From: Haemaphysalis longicornis
Taxonomy: Eukaryota > Arthropoda > Arachnida > Ixodida > Ixodidae
Assembly: GCA_013339765.2 (NCBI GenBank)
Contig: CM023457.1
Location: forward strand, 74,811,287 to 74,875,286
Reading direction: 5' to 3'
DNA: 64,000 bases
Position 1 is the first letter of the stretch; each line of letters begins with the position of its first letter. The notes under the pieces were generated by a model. It had not been told where the DNA came from, made no database searches, and saw only the letters and a program-made list of their open reading frames with translations. This document shows positions 43,594 through 55,442 of the stretch, piece after piece. The position numbers and the translations under genes were made by a program.

Positions 43594-44395
43594 GTCCTGA
43601 TTTAAGCTTTAAGCTATCTTGCTAGTCAACTTAAAGCACTTTCCAGGGCATTGTTTTTTATTATTATATTTTTTTTTTTTTCGAGAAATATGTGGCAGCT
43701 TGCGTGCAATGCTGCGCTACTTTAAAAAAATGTGGAGCCTTACTTGTAGTTTGTGTGGCTAAAGTTTGATTTTATTTTAATTATGAGGTGATAATATCAG
43801 GCAGGAAGCCGGAGTATGTGACATTAAACTCTCGCATGCGTCGTACAACAGACAATTTCAAAATTTCAAGAATTGCATGTTTTAGTAAGCAGCTGCTACC
43901 ATCTGTGGCGTATGCGTGGACGTAAAACTAGCTTGGCAGTTCTTTTTCACGCAAGAAACACAAGCTTTCTCTTGTGATGTGAAAATGCAATATAATCACT
44001 TCTTGCTTAGCTGTGGCTCTGAATTTTTTACTGCAGAGTTTAGTGTTGTTAAATTTATGACGTTGCAAAACACGGGGGAACTCAATTTTCTTACGGGTAG
44101 GCTTCACTGCATCCCTGGGAGCAAGAAAGCCAGCTTTACGGTACTCTGTGTTCTTTGCCGGCACCCCATTTACAGAGAACGACATTTACACTCAGGCCCC
44201 TGAGTGTCGGCTTCTGTACTTTGCAGGAATCATTTCTGGGAACGCATTTTTCTAGGAGATGTAAGCAGCCTTATATCAAAATGCATATGCTGTAGGGTGT
44301 TTTTATCTGAAGTTTATCCTTATTACCCATGCCTATCAGCCATACTATTGGTTACACGGAGTCAAACCAAGCGGTGACATCCAAGGGATGCTTAA
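43594..44395. other. No recognised feature
   Basis: A/T-rich with poly-T tract at about 43668-43681. One plus-strand frame of 95 codons (43916-44203) has no recognised domain. Confidence 0.45.
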
Positions 44396-45240
44396 TAAAG
44401 GGGCCATGCTGACAAAGTAAAAATTTGTTTTATTCGAAAGACTGGGTGTTTTGTAGTGCCTCTAGTGTTTGTCTGGGAGCAAACGATGCTTGATTCACTT
44501 ATAACTTAATCGATTTAAGTTAAAATTTCGATTATCTCGCTTAATTGTGTGTTTCCGTGACGTCTGCAATGACATATGTGCTGGGGAGCCTTATTTGTTG
44601 CTAGTTAACGTAGATGGTGCCATCATACCACGGCAGGCCGTTTTCTGTCTTTGCTTTGTTTTTGACCGTATTTGTTTGTACCTGGCTTGTTTTTGTTAAG
44701 GTAAAGAATAACTGTTTCGTGAATCATGGTGTTCGCTCAACAAATGTGGTCACGTAAGACGTCTCTTACAGCAATCAGCCAGTGTCGTCTGAGAGAACCC
44801 CAAAGCGTCGCCGTGCTGTGCAGCTAAAACAAGAATAGTGTACGCAGTTCCAGCAGCAGTGTGCATCAGTACTTCTATGTTTACGTGTACTTTCGTATCT
44901 TCCACTGTATACCCCACCATTCCTTCTGCTATGAAAAGAATGTCCCCTAAATGTAAGCGCAAATAGCTTTTTCGGCAAGCTTATAAGTGCTGCTAATGCG
45001 TTTGCTTTTGCCGGCCTCAGGCAATTGAAGAGCTGTGACATGTGACATCAGAGGTTCTCTTGTGGGAAATGAGCTAGCGGGTCGCGTGGCCATTCCCTTT
45101 TTCCTAATTATGTAGCTTGTTTGAGCGAATTTTACATTAAAAGTGGGGTCAGTGTGGTTTTAATGAGGCAATCTTTTGAACGAGCTTTTTAACAAAAAAA
45201 TAATGATTTTTTTTTTATGTTCTGTCTGCATGGCACCTTT
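44396..45240. mobile_element. TTAA element, AGGAGCC family, reverse orientation and worn
   Basis: The left end TAAAGGGGCCATGCTGACAA follows TTAA at 44392-44395; the right end AGGTGCCATGCAGACAGAAC in reverse complement adjoins TTAA at 45241-45244. Interior landmarks of the 193 and 2645 copies appear reversed, including a GGGAGCAAACGATGCTT-like segment on the left and CCATTCCCTTTTTCCTAATT on the right. Confidence 0.8.
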
Positions 45241-45244
45241 AAGC

Positions 45245-46046
45245 ATCAAATTTACTGTAAATCTGCGGTGAAAGCTACAAACTAAAATGGAAGAAATTGA
45301 GCGGTAGCGTTTTATGTACTCATGCCCAAAAAACCTTTGCGATGAAACGTATGAGGTCACATAAAAAGGACAAGCACTTGTATTACTCACTTTGTTCTTG
45401 CAGTAACTTTGTATTATCGTACAGCTTCAACTGCTGTTACAGAAGGCAAGGCTGTGAGGGTAAAATATTGGTGTATCGTTTTACTTTGAGGCCGTATAGA
45501 CTTGTCAAATTTCGGTTGCACAACTGGATGCTTTGAGTAACTAAAGTTCTTGATGTTTCCATCGTAAATTTAAAAAATGTGGAGCTTTAGTACCGTGGTG
45601 GAGGGTAATAAGTGATAGGCATGAAATGATTGTGTCTATATTATTGGTTTCTGTTATTTCTCATTTGAGGCAAGCTACATATCACCTAAAACAAGGTCTT
45701 TTGTGCAGGAAAATCGACTGCAACTGAATCAATCATTGCAAACATGGCGTTTTAATGAAGTACTATATCGCCCATAGGGCACGGGACCTATATCTAAGTA
45801 AAAATAATAAAACTAAGTAAAGAAGTTGTGTACAATGAATAAACTTTCAACATGTCTTGACTCTTACTGTAGGTACGATGACGAGATGGAGCCCTCCTGG
45901 TGACACGCAGCACCTGCCAAGCATGGGAGACAGCGATGTTGTCAAAGCAGTATGCTCAAGGAACCACATTCTTAGATTGGCCAGTGCCATTTCTGCCCTC
46001 ACACAACTTCCAGTTATGGTGACTTGATAAAGCACATTATTGACAT
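45245..46046. other. No recognised feature
   Basis: Short frames only, A/T-rich. Nothing with a domain or clear repeat partner in this window. Confidence 0.45.
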
Positions 46047-46243
46047 AAGGTTTAACGCGCTCACGCAATGCAGGCGATGAGCCGTAGTGGATGGCTCCGG
46101 ATTAATTTTGACCACCCGGGGATTTTTATCGAAATTTTGGCACACGTTAAAAATCCCCAGGCGGTCAAAATTAATCCGGAGCCCTCCACTAGGGCGCACC
46201 TCATCGCCTGTGTTGCGTCTGCGCGTTAAACCCTACAATCAAT
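46047..46243. mobile_element. Two SINE tails joined head to head (palindrome)
   Basis: Left arm 46047-46130 gives GGTTTAACGCGCTCACGCAA to CCACCCGGGGATTTTTA. The right arm 46150-46243 is its inverse, ending GCGCGTTAAACCCTACAATC. Both are the tail half of the Ruka-like SINE (compare 37876-37975). The tRNA heads are missing on both sides of the centre. Confidence 0.85.
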
Positions 46244-46387
46244 CGGATCACATTATCAATGTGCAGAAAGAGAGGCACGAGGGTAGAGTTGGCCCAATAC
46301 CAAGGAGATAGTAAGAGTCGCTGCAAAGGCATCTTACCCTCCAGCCCCATGCAATTGGTACACCCGCAAGCATTGTCTGGTTGTTGA

Positions 46388-47537
46388 AGGGACACTGAAG
46401 TGATTTTAGGTACTGCAGTGGTTACTTACGCAAATTGAACTCTGGAGTGCCTAGGCCATGTTTCGGCCACTCTGGGTGCGTATACGCGAGCTTATTTAGC
46501 AGACAAATCATTTGAAACTGCTCTCCTCCTCTCTGCACCTTCTTGCCTATTTCCGATGACGTTTTGTGTAATGGTTACTCGAGATGGCTTGGCTTGATTG
46601 CATGGTGCATGGCTCGCTGACCCTCCGATAGACCATTTGGGTGACTGCCGGCGGCTCGTCACAACTTGTTCGCTCAATTAAAACTAAGCAACAACAAGGG
46701 TTTTGCCCGATTGAATGTTGCTTGAGTTGGTTATATTGTTGACTATATAATCAAGCTTACTAAAGTCTGTGATGTCAAAGTAGCTTCGCTAAAGCGCACT
46801 GACGTTTCGCGGACTTCGATCGCTTCACTCAAGCTGTAAGCTGCATATGTTTGGGCGACTGGTGTGCTAGTAGAAAATCCAGGGCCAATTAAAGGCACAA
46901 GAGGAGTCAGCAAAGTTAATATATGTAATGAGGAGTGAAGAATCAGCTAAAACTTGTATTGTAAATCGTAAAACCAAGGTACGGGAAGCACTTTTTGCTC
47001 AGTATGAATTAGCACTACAGTCAGCAGCACAACTGCACATTCGCGATTCTTTTTCGTGCCTTAGGGATGCAGTCACTGGTCATAAGATATTTGTAAGGGT
47101 TTTGGGGGACGCTTACTGCACAAGCATTGCTTAAAAAATACTCACCTGAACTGCTGGGAATGCCCAAATAGAAGAAATAAGCAGCCTGTACAATATATAT
47201 TTCATCTTTCATCCCCTGACACTCTTGGGGCCATGGCCGAGTGCTCTGAAGCACTAGATGTGGTTTGCAATGAGCAGGTTCGACTCCCCAATGTCAGGTG
47301 CTTTCTTTCTTGTTGATTTTTCCCTCTGAGGTAATGTTTTGTATACTGCATTCACCATTTTGCGCCGCCACGTTCATTGCTGCAAGAGCGTGTTCGCAAT
47401 CTGCATGCAGACTGACACTAGTGCTCGCGAGAAACAGTGCCGAGTCAGTCGACTCTCGGCCTGGTGCCAATACAGCTCTTATGTAAGACACAGGTGGGCT
47501 TAAGAACAGAAGTTTACAAATTCACTTCAGTGTCCCT
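46388..47537. mobile_element. TTAA element with AGGGACACTGAAGTGA termini, uninterrupted copy
   Basis: Left end AGGGACACTGAAGTGATTTT after TTGA (altered TTAA) at 46384-46387; right end AGGGACACTGAAGTGAATTT in reverse complement, against TTAA 47538-47541. Colinear with 21559-24151 minus its nested element. Contains the tRNA-like module at 47224-47303. No transposase frame. Confidence 0.88.
47224..47303 (+). other. tRNA-Leu-like module inside the TTAA element
   Basis: ATGGCCGAGTGCTCTGAAGC is an A box in Leu/Ser style, then CACTAGATGTGG, and CAGGTTCGACTCCCCA is a B box. Counterpart of 23331-23415 at the same place in the element. Confidence 0.58.
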
Positions 47538-47541
47538 TTAA

Positions 47542-48952
47542 AGGAGCCATGAATGCAAAATACAAGTACAGTGTAGACCATTTATAACGTAGCCGCTTAT
47601 AGTGTGGGACCGATATAATGTGGGTTTTTGTGACCACCGGTTTTCCACCCATAGAAGTTAATGCACAAGAACATCACTTAAAACGTACTTGGCCGAAGCA
47701 CAATACCATTTATAGTGCGGTTTTGCTGCGGGTCTGCTGATTGACCGGCACAGCTTCAAGAAAAAAAAGAAAAGGCCATAATCAGACATCTGACACAGTG
47801 CGTGCTCCGTGCTCTCCTCTAACTTTGACATACAAAAGGAAAAAGCAGACACCCTTTAGTTCGCATGTTTTGTTTGCACTCACAGGATAACCATAACTGC
47901 CTTTGCTTGACGCACCTCGGAATAGCTACGGTGAGACCCCCCCTCCTCCTCTACCCCCACGCGCTGTAAGTTGGTTTTATTATAACATTGGGCAGATAAA
48001 CAACCGCCCTTTCCGTTTTCGAACATTTGGAGATAGCAAGGCGCGATGCCGGGGGTTTCCATTACCTGTAGTTGTGCTGATAAGAAACTGCCTTCGGCAT
48101 CGCGCGGGTGAAAAAGAAAAATCGCCGCTTGTGTTCTTATCACGTTTTCCTGCAGCATCCGTTCATAGACGCTAAGAAATGCAGCCGTGCTCCCTCAAAA
48201 CAACTAAGGAAGTTAGCGTGCCGTTTGTAAAACCGCACTTGCGGTTTGCAAGACCCTGCAGCAATGGCTGATGTGAAAAAAAAAAAAAACGACAAAATAA
48301 AGATTAGGCCTATGTTTTTAAGTGCTGTGTGTTTAAATGGTGATAAACGAAGAATTACTTGACAGGTAGGTTGCGATGTGGCTGGATTCGAGCATGTTTT
48401 GTTTGTAGTGCGGTGCTACTGATAGTGCGGAGTTTCGTGGCTCCCGAGACATACGTTATGAGCGGCCTACACTGTACCATTCATTAAAAAGACTGCATTG
48501 TCGCAATAAAAATTATAGTAATTTGTTTGCAGACTTCAAGCAAATAACGGAAACATTCAAGAAAAGAGATGAAGCAGCAGCGACTGCCCAGCCACTATCC
48601 GGCATTTTCTCTACGTCGTCACAGAACGTTGTTTGTGATTGGTGCCTGCCAACCTAATCCACCTCCAAGAAATGTGGTCGGGTGATTGTAGTGGGGCCTC
48701 TACTTCCACGGCATTCTCACTTGAATGGTAACATGTAAATGACACATAATTGCATTTAGTGCTGGCCCTTATTATGTCACCCTTCCTTAATATGTTTTTG
48801 TAGCATGAAAATCAGCAGGTTTTTAACATTTCATTGGTCCTTTCTTTTCGTTAGAAAATGTCTCGTACAGGGCTGGAATGTAGCTGTGTCAGTTACCATT
48901 GACTGGTTCTTTCAAATTGAACAAAGTTGTGTTTGGCCTTCATTGCCCCCTT
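47542..48952. mobile_element. TTAA element, relative of the 508-bp family, reversed and split by a TA element
   Basis: Starts AGGAGCCATGAATGCAAAAT at 47542 and ends in reverse complement AAAGGGGGCAATGAAGGCCA near 48933-48952. The inner text ATTAAAAAGACTGC after the TA element and GGGGCCTCTA.TTCCA / CACTTGAATG further on match the reverse complement of 19616-20123. It shares its left TTAA with the preceding element. A pogo-like element lies at 47569-48474. Confidence 0.78.
47569..48474. mobile_element. Pogo/Tigger-like TA element, 906 bp
   Basis: CAGTGTAGACCATTTATAAC and, in reverse complement, CAGTGTAGGCCGCTCATAAC at the ends, with TA at 47567-47568 and 48475-48476. Same family as 21403-25724 and 49759-50679. 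No transposase frame. Confidence 0.9.
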
Positions 48953-49758
48953 TGTACTCAAAGTATGCTACAGCTACTGGCCAACTCGGCATGAGTTTTA
49001 GTGGGGAGTTTTTCTCTTAAGGAATGCATAGTTTTGCGTGCCCAAGTTCATTGATGCAACTGTCTGTCTGTGCTCCCAAACTTCAAATTTAAATAGTGTG
49101 TCTGGTTTGCTTTATTATTTGGAGTTCCATATCTTCACACACCCTGCAGTTTTTATTTACCAGTCTGTGTGGGGTGAGAAGTTTAGTACTGCTGGTTTTG
49201 TAGGAAGTTTTGTCAACTGGTCAGTAGGTAATCCTTTGCAAGATAAAAATGGCAAAAAGTGTGTGGACACGAAGTTGAATGAACAATACATAGCGCTGTC
49301 TCCTGTTGGTTCTTTGTCTTTGACACGGCTGGACATGTCACTGTGTCCTTTCAGACCTTTCTGTCTGCTGTGCAGCTTCCTCACCGCCTAGGAAATTGTA
49401 TTTTGTGCTGTGCCTTTTACTTGCCATTCCTTGCCGCATCGTTCGAGCCAGGCACAGTGGCTGGAACTTTTTATGAGCATTCTGTTTGTCTTGTGTCTCG
49501 TACTGTTTTGGCTAGAACTGGTGGATTAGTTTCAATACGTTTTACCAAGAGTAGTGCGTTTTAAAGTGTGGTTGATTTATGTGTCTAATGCATTTCTTGG
49601 TGGCTTTGATTTCTGTCGTGTCAACCAAGTTTTATGAAGTGTCGCATTTGTATCACTGTGAACATTACAAAACATGCTGCATTTTCATCGCTGTTGATAT
49701 ACAAGAAGTGTTGGGCTATTTTTGTGTTTATTTGCTTTCTTTTGAAATGTTAGTGGTA
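48953..49758. other. No recognised feature
   Basis: T/G-rich, with a plus-strand frame of 117 codons (49038-49391) that is Phe/Leu/Ser-rich and without a known domain. Could be intronic DNA of the zinc-finger gene to the right, but nothing proves that. Confidence 0.4.
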
Positions 49759-50679
49759 CAGTGTAGACCATTTATAACGTTACCACTTATACTGGGGGAC
49801 CAGATCTAATGTGGGTTCTTGTGACCACCTGTTTGCCTCCCATAGAACTCAGTGCATAAGCGTACCGCTTAAAATGCGGTTGCCCGAGCGCAATGCCGTT
49901 CATAGTGTGGTTTTTTGGAGGGTCCGTTGATCGACTGCCGCAGGTGAGGCATCCGTTCAGGGTCACTAGAAAGAAAAAAAAAAAGACGGAATCAGCCATT
50001 CGACACAGTGCACGCTTTCTGCCTAACTTGGATGCAAAAAGGAGACAAAATAGGCACCATTTCGTTCACGTGTTCCGTTTGCACTCCCATGATAACCACA
50101 ACTTCCCTTGCTTGACGCAGCTTAGAAGATAGCGAGCCACCCCTTCTCTACCCCCACCCCCCCACCCCCTCCTATGAGCGTGGTAACTTGTTCCAATTAA
50201 AACGTTGTGCAGATAAGCAACCACCCTATGACGTTTCGAGCATTTGGTGATAGTGAGCAGCGACGCCGGAGGTTTACACTACCTATACGTTGTACTGATA
50301 AGCAACCGGATTTGGCATCGCGAACACAGGGTGTTGTTAAATAGAAACCTGTTTGCGTTCTTCTCACATTGTCCCGCGGCATCCATTGATAGGCACTAAG
50401 GCACCCAGCCGTGCTCCCTCGAAACACGAACACAAAGGAAGTTAAAGCCGCGCTGGTGGTTTGTAAGTTCATGTAGCTTGTAAGGCCCTGCAGCAGTGGC
50501 TGATAGGGAAAAAAAAAGGCGAAATGAAGACTGAACCTCTGTTTTAAGGAGGCCTTCGTTTGAGTGATGATAAAAAATGATTGAAAGGTAGTTTGAAGTG
50601 TGGCTGGATTTCGGCATGTTTTGTTTATAGTGCAGATTTTTGCAGCTCCCGCAATATACGGTATAAGTGGTCTACACTG
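49759..50679. mobile_element. Pogo/Tigger-like TA element, 921 bp
   Basis: CAGTGTAGACCATTTATAAC at the left and CAGTGTAGACCACTTATACC in reverse complement at the right, with TA at 49757-49758 and 50680-50681. Colinear with the 906-bp copy (shared GGGACC.GAT.TAATGTGGGTT and a shared GATAAGCAACC.CCCT-type segment). Confidence 0.9.
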
Positions 50680-51694
50680 TATATTCATGAAATGTGTTTC
50701 TCTAAATTAAGTGTGAAAATATTTGAAAACAAAACTAATAGCTTTATGTGTTTACAAGTGTTGAGGGCAAGTGTGTTTCAATTTAAATTTAGGGGTCACA
50801 TCTGGGAAGATCTCGGCAATCTTCTTTACCTGCTCAATAATTTCACGGCAGCGAGTCCTGTTATTCCCTGATGTGGAGACAGTGCTAGCTCATTGAAAGT
50901 ACAAGCAGGGGTACAGCAAGAAACAGCTATTTCCTTATTTATGCAGTGCACTGGGTAGTAAAACAGGAGTACACTGCTACGGCAGCACTCATCTTCATGT
51001 CATTACTTGCCTGTGGCTATCTTTTATCTTTTGTCCTGCTACATGTTCCTAGCCTCTGGATTCCTGTATGGATGCCTTATGCACTTTCATGAGTGCATTG
51101 AAATTTCATACCAGAAGTCCAAATTTCCATGCTACCAGATTTTAAACCGCGCCTTACTTTTATCATGTCCTATTTCCTATTTTCTATTCCCCATTTTTGT
51201 TATCATTACCAAGTAAAACATTTATGCAATTTTGAGCATTTGAGGTATTATAGCTTCGCATGATTGAAGTGGCTCAATTGTGTTCTATGTTTCCAGAGTT
51301 TTGATTCTTGCGTTGATTCCTTACTTACCTTTATCAAATCTTTGCGGTATTGGATTACAAGTCCACATTTCTGTGCTGGTGGCAAATTCGCAACCTCGCA
51401 TTACTTTTATAATGCCACTGTACAGTTCCCATTACTGCTAACAAGTAAAATATTTATGCAACTAGGAGCATTTTGGTTATTGTAGCTTTACCTGATTCAA
51501 ATGGCTCCACATAGTGTCGTCTGTGCCTTCCTGCAATTAACCAAGTTTGTATCATAATATCTAGCTAATGCAATTTGGAAGTGGTAATAAAATGTAATGC
51601 CGACATGACTCAGAACGTGAAAAAAAAAAAAAAGGCCAAACGAAACATTTTGGCATTGTGAAGCTCATTTCTTGTGCTTTTATTGGCACTGCAG
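50680..51694. other. A/T-rich, probable intron upstream of the zinc-finger exon
   Basis: No conserved frame. An internal duplication is visible: TTCTGTGC... CAACCTCGCATTACTTTTAT.. and ACAAGTAAAATATTTATGCAA near 51420-51460 resemble 51130-51250 (ACCAAGTAAAACATTTATGC). The right end CTTTTATTGGCACTGCAG is a good splice acceptor at 51693-51694. Confidence 0.5.
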
Positions 51695-52104
51695 GTTCAT
51701 TGGTGGTGAAGAGCTGTTACGAGGACAAGAAAGACCTGGACTCTACGGCCAACAGCAAAGACAATACAACTGTCTGTGGTCATGACCGAGGGGTGAAGAC
51801 GAGGAAGGGAGCTCACCGGTGTCAGTTGTGCCGCTACACGAGCGACTCCAAAGATGATTTGATGCGGCACGTTAGGATCCACTTCGAGGAAAAACCATTC
51901 AAGTGCAACGTGTGTTCACACGCGTTCAGGTACATGTACCGTTTGACAATTCACATGCGCACGCACACGGGCGAGAAGCCGTTCTCCTGCAATCTATGCC
52001 CATGGGCCTTTAATGAGAAGGGTTCATTGCTAGCCCACGTGAAAAAACACCACCCGATGTACAACGCGTCCAACATTTCAGTCGTCCCACCATCGGGGAA
52101 GTGA
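51695..52104 (+). CDS. C2H2 zinc-finger protein, last coding exon
   Basis: Partial coding sequence for about 136 residues from a splice acceptor to TGA. Three classical C2H2 fingers lie in series: CQLCRYTSDSKDDLMRHVRIH, its linker FEEKPFK, then CNVCSHAFRYMYRLTIHMRTH with the canonical linker TGEKPFS, and CNLCPWAFNEKGSLLAHVKKHH. All Cys and His ligands are present. A basic Lys/Asp-rich stretch precedes the fingers and a short Ser/Pro tail follows. Spacing and linkers indicate a nuclear DNA-binding protein. The frame implies a phase in which one base of the first codon comes from the previous exon, which I cannot find in this window. No stop or frameshift, so it is likely functional; a terminal ortholog name cannot be assigned. 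Confidence 0.88.
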
Positions 52105-52420
52105 GGGGAAATTAGTGTGTGCTTAAATTTAGGAACTAGGCCTTGCAAGGAGCACAGGGTGATATTGAAGCCGGCATCACACGAATGTTCAGACTGCATT
52201 TGTAATGACTTCACATGTGATTGGTGGGCTGTATTGCGTGACTGCCCAGTAGGTGTTTGCTTTGCCTCGAAGCAGCTGCAAAGGTGATGATCAGTTTTCT
52301 GCATTGTTTCAGGCGTTGTCAATGGCTTACGTGCAGTGGCATTGACTTTGAACTTGACCATTAACAGTGTTGTCCACTGCCTGCGAGTTAACTGTTTGCC
52401 TTTGATGAGAATCGGCTTAA
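52105..52420 (+). other. Probable 3' UTR start of the zinc-finger gene
   Basis: Follows the TGA directly. No AATAAA signal before the TTAA element at 52421, so the transcript may end inside or beyond that element (an AATAAA occurs in its right part at about 52893). Confidence 0.4.
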
Positions 52421-52928
52421 AGGAGCCATGAAGAGAAAATACAACTTCGTTTAATTTGAAAGAACCAGGATTCAGTATCTCACTCAGCTCTGTTACAGCC
52501 CCAAAAGATGTTTTTTTAACAAAAAGAAAAGCAAGAAGTATTTAAAAACTTTCAAATTTTGCGCCACAGTGACGTGTTATGAGCAAGAATGACGTCATAC
52601 GGGCCAACAATAAAACATAATTTTCAGTGCGTTAACTGCACGTTAGCATTCAAGTGATGCGATCAAATGGAACTAGAGGCCCCATTACAGACGTCCAGTC
52701 ATGCGTCGTCGCGACAGGTCAGTTAGGCGGCCGCCAATCGCACAAACAAGGTTCCGTGATGTCATAGAAAAGTTGCGGCAAATTGGCTAGGGGGTCGCGA
52801 CTGCTTCACACGTTTTCTTTAATACCTCCGTTATTTGTTCGAAGATTGCGATGATATTGGTATCCTTGTTATCGGGACTAAGCAGTCTTTCTAATAAACC
52901 CAACTTGTATTTTGTCTTCATGGCTCCT
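52421..52928. mobile_element. 508-bp TTAA MITE, copy 2
   Basis: TTAA at 52417-52420 and 52929-52932. Termini AGGAGCCATGAAGAGAAAAT and AGGAGCCATGAAGACAAAAT (reverse complement). Same length as 19616-20123 with few differences. Close to the zinc-finger stop codon and possibly inside its 3' UTR, where its AATAAA near 52893 could serve as a polyadenylation signal. Confidence 0.92.
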
Positions 52929-52932
52929 TTAA

Positions 52933-53869
52933 GCTGGCCACCATTTCATAGCCACTGTTCATGGTGATCGCCAACTGGTAACATCGTCAGCGAAAAAATG
53001 TCTTGTGTTTTCAGGACTCGGCGTTTGGTAAGGTTGGAGAGGAAAGGCCCAGACTAGGTGCATTCACTAACTCGTGTCTCGTTATGTAACTGCTTTCTGG
53101 GTAATATGGTTTGCTGCAAAACTTGTGTGGGAGGCGTGGTATTGGCCATCACTCCACTTCTGCTCCAGGCTTTCGCGACAGAAACGCTAAAAAGTGCAGG
53201 AATTGACCAAGCCTGCGAGTGCGACTGACAAAAACGATTTAACATAACTTGTTGCAGAGCTAGTTGGTACATACTTATTAAAGAAAGAAGAAAACGTGGC
53301 CCAAACCAGACGTGGGCATAGAAGACAAGATAAGACAAATGCAGATAAGACAAAGAGGAGGAGGACAAAACGGGCATGCTCGGGAGAGCTCAGCGTTGGA
53401 ACCAGATAAAGGCGGGTGGGTTCATGCCGTGCTCTGGAACACTAAAGCGAGAACAGCTCCGGTGCGATGTCTTGAGATTATGAAAAAACAAGGGCTGTTC
53501 TTGTCTCGGGTTGTTCCTGTGGGCTCTGACCAGCCGGGTCGCAGAATGCCGAACTGTGTAGGCCCGAGACACAAGATCTCGCTCTGCGCTTGGTGTCGGT
53601 GCGTCTGGGACAGCGTCTCCCGGCACTCTGTGACGACACCCTTGTGCACGTGACGGTGCGTACACCTTGCGGCGCAGGCCCAAGGTACAGTATACTAGAA
53701 GAGAGAGGTGTGCCGTCCGGGGCCGATTAGGGGGAGTCTTTTTGCGATGAAAATTTCTGCTGAGGAACTCCTGTTGTAAGCAGCGCCCCTGGCGGATGCT
53801 GTTTACCAGTTGGTTTCAGAAGTATTGTTTGTTAAATTAATCCTTATTTATTGCCCTAAATAGTCATAA
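52933..53869. other. No recognised gene
   Basis: A GC-rich part at 53360-53690 is open on both strands for about 100 codons, without a recognisable domain; a CTCGGGTTGTTCCTGTGGGC segment and arginine-rich translation recall repeats more than genes. Confidence 0.35.
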
Positions 53870-54274
53870 AGGAGTAGTGACATGAAATTTCAAACCTGAG
53901 ATAACTATGTAAAATGCTTTCTTTTTATCAGGAGACACCTCCCAGAAAGTTTCAATAGTAGCTGTTGAGTATAACATAATTTAAATTCATTTTAATATCT
54001 GCCCGCACGAAAAAGCCCAGAGCGGGCCAGCATGGCGTCATCTGATACTTGCCCCAAACTGCCGCGACAGAAATGGTGGCGTCAGGTGCTACCTCCTGTC
54101 CTGGCGGCCGCTCTGCATTCGTTTTGTCAAAACCGGAGCTGACACAAATAAACGACGCCATAAATGATTATTCACGCTGCGATCGACCGTCTGCGCCATT
54201 CCATGATTAGTGGGCTAATAGGCACCCATAGCAGCGAAAAAAACGTAACACGAAAATTCTGTGTCAGTACTCCG
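53870..54274. mobile_element. 405-bp TTAA element with GGAGTAGTGACA-type termini
   Basis: Left end AGGAGTAGTGACATGAAATT (after ATAA, an altered TTAA) and right end in reverse complement CGGAGTACTGACACAGAATT next to TTAA at 54275-54278. TIR of about 20 bp with several mismatches. Interior includes GGCGTCATCTGATAC and TGGCGTCAGGTGCTAC, related words in opposite halves. Non-coding; Kolobok-like by target. Confidence 0.7.
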
Positions 54275-54278
54275 TTAA

Positions 54279-55442
54279 TTCTTTATTTCATGGTATAAAG
54301 TTTTATAAAACTTGTCAAATAACTGTTTAGTTTGATTTAAAAACTTATAGGTGGCGCTGGCTGCAACAAGAGTTCTCCGGGGAGCGCCTGTGCTCCAAAC
54401 TTTTTTCATTGCAAAAGGGACCCCCGCTCTCCATTGGTTTTCCCCCCGCATGACACACCTTACCATCTTGCACACTGTACCCAAGGTGCAGCACTGTACC
54501 GGGCAGCTCATCCATCGCCGCCTCGTCCTGTCGCGGACATCAGCAGCATCACTGGCCAGCGCGTTGAGTGTGCTGAGATGCCTACATGACATTTTCTTAA
54601 CATGTTGACTTTGGCTGAGTGTAAAGCCCCCTCATTTTTACATGATCTGTGTGTGTCTTTGTTGTCTCCTCTAGCTAACCTCCCCGGCGTGTCTTTTTGT
54701 GCTTGTGTTTTTCATGTGCCTAAACTTGAGTTTTGATGTGCGACAAGTGGTGATGTTTTATTCTGATGTGTTGCATGAGGTGTTAGCGGATTCCTCTGTC
54801 ACACTGGAAGTCTTCAGCACGTGTGCTTGTGTATGTTAAAAATGCTTCACGGTGAAATTCAGAGGCGTCCTTGCTAATTTGCTCGCTTAATAAAGAAATT
54901 GTCCTATTGTTCTGCCTGGCCTTGTTTCAGTACTGCGAAGCAGTTTAAACTGATCCTGATGCGATGTAACTTCCTTGATGATATGGATCGACTGCTGTGG
55001 CATCGAGACAGTTTGGAAACTTTACACAAATACTTTTACAAGGTGGTCACATGACAGTTTGATAAAAAGGGGTGGATTTGTTGACTCTGAACTAAATAGC
55101 AGTAACTAAAGGTTTTATTGCTGGCTCTTCATCCTAACCGCGACCGCATTGTCAAAATTACAAAATGCCTTTGAATGTGAAAGCGTTGTAGCAACAACAG
55201 TTGGTGACTTGACCGGGAGCCTATGGGAGCTGCCATCATTGGCTGGTCTTTCTTGATGGGTCTGCGAGAATCGTGGTGGCATATTTTGTTGGTCTGTTGG
55301 TTGCGAGCTTCTGACTCCCAGCTTAGGCTGGTGTAAAGGGCCGTTGCAGCAGGTGTTTCCACTTTCACACTGTGTGAGCGTCTGCGGTTTCCATTCATCA
55401 CCTTTATTTGTTACCATTCCAAAGTCCATTAAAAACTCAATA
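54279..55442. other. No recognised gene; possible polyadenylation site
   Basis: AATAAA at about 54891 is followed within 30 bases by GT/T-rich sequence (TTGTCCTATTGTTCTGCCT), a plausible 3' end for a plus-strand transcript. An acceptor-like TTGTTGTCTCCTCTAG at about 54675 precedes it. Whether this serves the zinc-finger gene is unknown. Minus-strand frames at 54275-54592 and 55115-55483 are not recognised. Confidence 0.3.
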
